Positions 6,202-6,646 of a stretch of DNA of 6,646 nt are shown here, piece by piece. The stretch's first letter is position 1. Every line of letters begins with the position of its first letter. The DNA lies in NCBI GenBank assembly GCA_021792075.1, contig JAJYVK010000061.1, positions 1-6,646 on the forward strand. The letters run 5' to 3'. The DNA is from Actinomycetes bacterium (GTDB lineage Bacteria; Actinomycetota; Acidimicrobiia; Acidimicrobiales; Acidimicrobiaceae). Under the pieces are notes generated by a model. That model had not been told where the DNA came from. It saw only the letters and a list, made by a program, of their open reading frames with translations, and ran no database searches. A program made the translations under genes and the position numbers.

Positions 6202-6645
6202 TCAAAAATGTAGCCCATTTGGGATATTGATACCTCCTAGCGCATCTCGGTCGCATGTGAAGTCGCATTCGGGGTTCTTGTGTCGGTAGTGCCGCTCACT
6301 TGGGCACTTACGTGTTAGACAGGCGGGACAGGTCTTGGTGTAGCCGCGCTCTTGAAAATGCGCTTCTTTCAGTCCTGTATTTTCGAGATGACGCTCTTGG
6401 GTTCCCCTTGAACAGCGCGACAGTCTCTGACGCTGATGGCGATTGGCTATACATCGCTGCGGATCTTCTGCTGTATATCTCTCACATCTCCGTAAATGAG
6501 TGGCGTTGTCTAAGATGACGTTGTGTGTGCAGCCTTGTGTGAGACCTGGTGACACAGCTCTCGGAGCTTCACTTTCAGTCTTTGCTTTGTCTTGCTCTTG
6601 GCCATTACCACCTTGCAGTGTCGTTTTGATCCTGGCTTGGTCCGA
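6202..6645 (-). pseudogene. tnpB: tnpB (IS200/IS605 OrfB, RNA-guided nuclease) remnant, 3' half, frameshifted
   Basis: Two frames on the minus strand share the TnpB signature. The first (6644-6447) reads GSKRHCKVVMAKSKTKQRLKV then LRELCHQVSHKAAHTTSS, like the helical 'KxSKR...HK.S' stretch before RuvC-II. It has a TAG at 6512-6510, then LIYGDVRDIQQKI, which matches the RuvC-II segment of one TnpB group, and another TAG at 6449-6447. The second frame (about 6446-6202) carries GYTKTCPACLTRK, the zinc-ribbon start, and NPECDFTCDRDALGGINI, the ribbon end with the RuvC-III aspartate, then stops after PNGLHF. The ribbon's third cysteine appears replaced by His (YRHKNPEC). Two stops, one frame change and the missing cysteine mean no working nuclease. 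The second frame alone is open to the right edge and could be mistaken for an intact hypothetical gene. Confidence 0.8.
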
Positions 6646-6646
6646 T

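Larger units (their letters stand above)
5896..6646 (-). mobile_element. Decayed IS200/IS605-type (tnpB-only) insertion sequence, right-end portion
   Basis: On the minus strand the window holds the 3' half of a tnpB remnant followed by a right end whose last segment reads AGAAGCCTCGTCC ... GACAGGGGAGGTTCAC. From memory this matches the usual subterminal hairpin of IS605-group elements. The element end is placed at TTCAC (5900-5896), uncertain by a few bases. IS605-type ends have no terminal inverted repeats or target duplication, and none is expected. The left end and the tnpB N-terminus lie beyond the right edge of the window. No tnpA (Y1 transposase) is visible. The element inserted upstream of the transporter gene, pointing toward it. 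Confidence 0.7.

Noticed and set aside
6300..6518. Plus-strand open frame over the tnpB remnant
   Set aside because: The opposite strand carries clear TnpB zinc-ribbon and RuvC segments; this frame is a shadow.

Overview
This window looks like accessory chromosome from a bacterium of intermediate G+C (roughly half, judged by eye). The genes use good Shine-Dalgarno sites. Lineage cannot be fixed from the sequence. The 14-helix drug-export type transporter with a long periplasmic C-terminal loop resembles actinobacterial or Chloroflexi proteins as I remember them, but that is only an impression.

Left part, plus strand (1-2171): the tail of a VOC/glyoxalase-fold protein, then a fumarylacetoacetate hydrolase (FAH) family enzyme, then a 4,5-dihydroxyphthalate-decarboxylase-like protein. 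The last has the periplasmic-binding-protein fold but no signal peptide. These three fold types recur in the breakdown of aromatic or other cyclic carboxylic acids (ring opening or isomerisation, decarboxylation, C-C hydrolysis), so this is probably the end of a catabolic operon.

Middle part, minus strand (2232-5525): reading from right to left, a DHA2-type major facilitator exporter, a small MerR-family regulator and an alpha/beta-hydrolase-fold protein. The hydrolase has alanine where the nucleophilic serine should be. A perfect 7-2-7 palindrome upstream of the transporter, next to a -35-like hexamer, is the likely MerR operator, so transporter and regulator probably form a self-regulated unit. 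The two gene groups converge at a strong hairpin at 2186-2233, which probably ends transcription on both strands.

Right part (5526-6646): no intact gene. The distal portion is the decayed 3' half of an IS200/IS605-type tnpB on the minus strand, broken by two stop codons and a frameshift and running off the right edge. It is followed by a well-kept right-end hairpin of the kind that forms the 3' end of TnpB omega RNA (5896-5947). Between that end and the transporter promoter I see only small inverted repeats.

The most useful leads are the serine-less hydrolase, the MerR operator, and the dead tnpB beside a preserved right end or guide-RNA scaffold. I do not see a clearly new multi-gene system.
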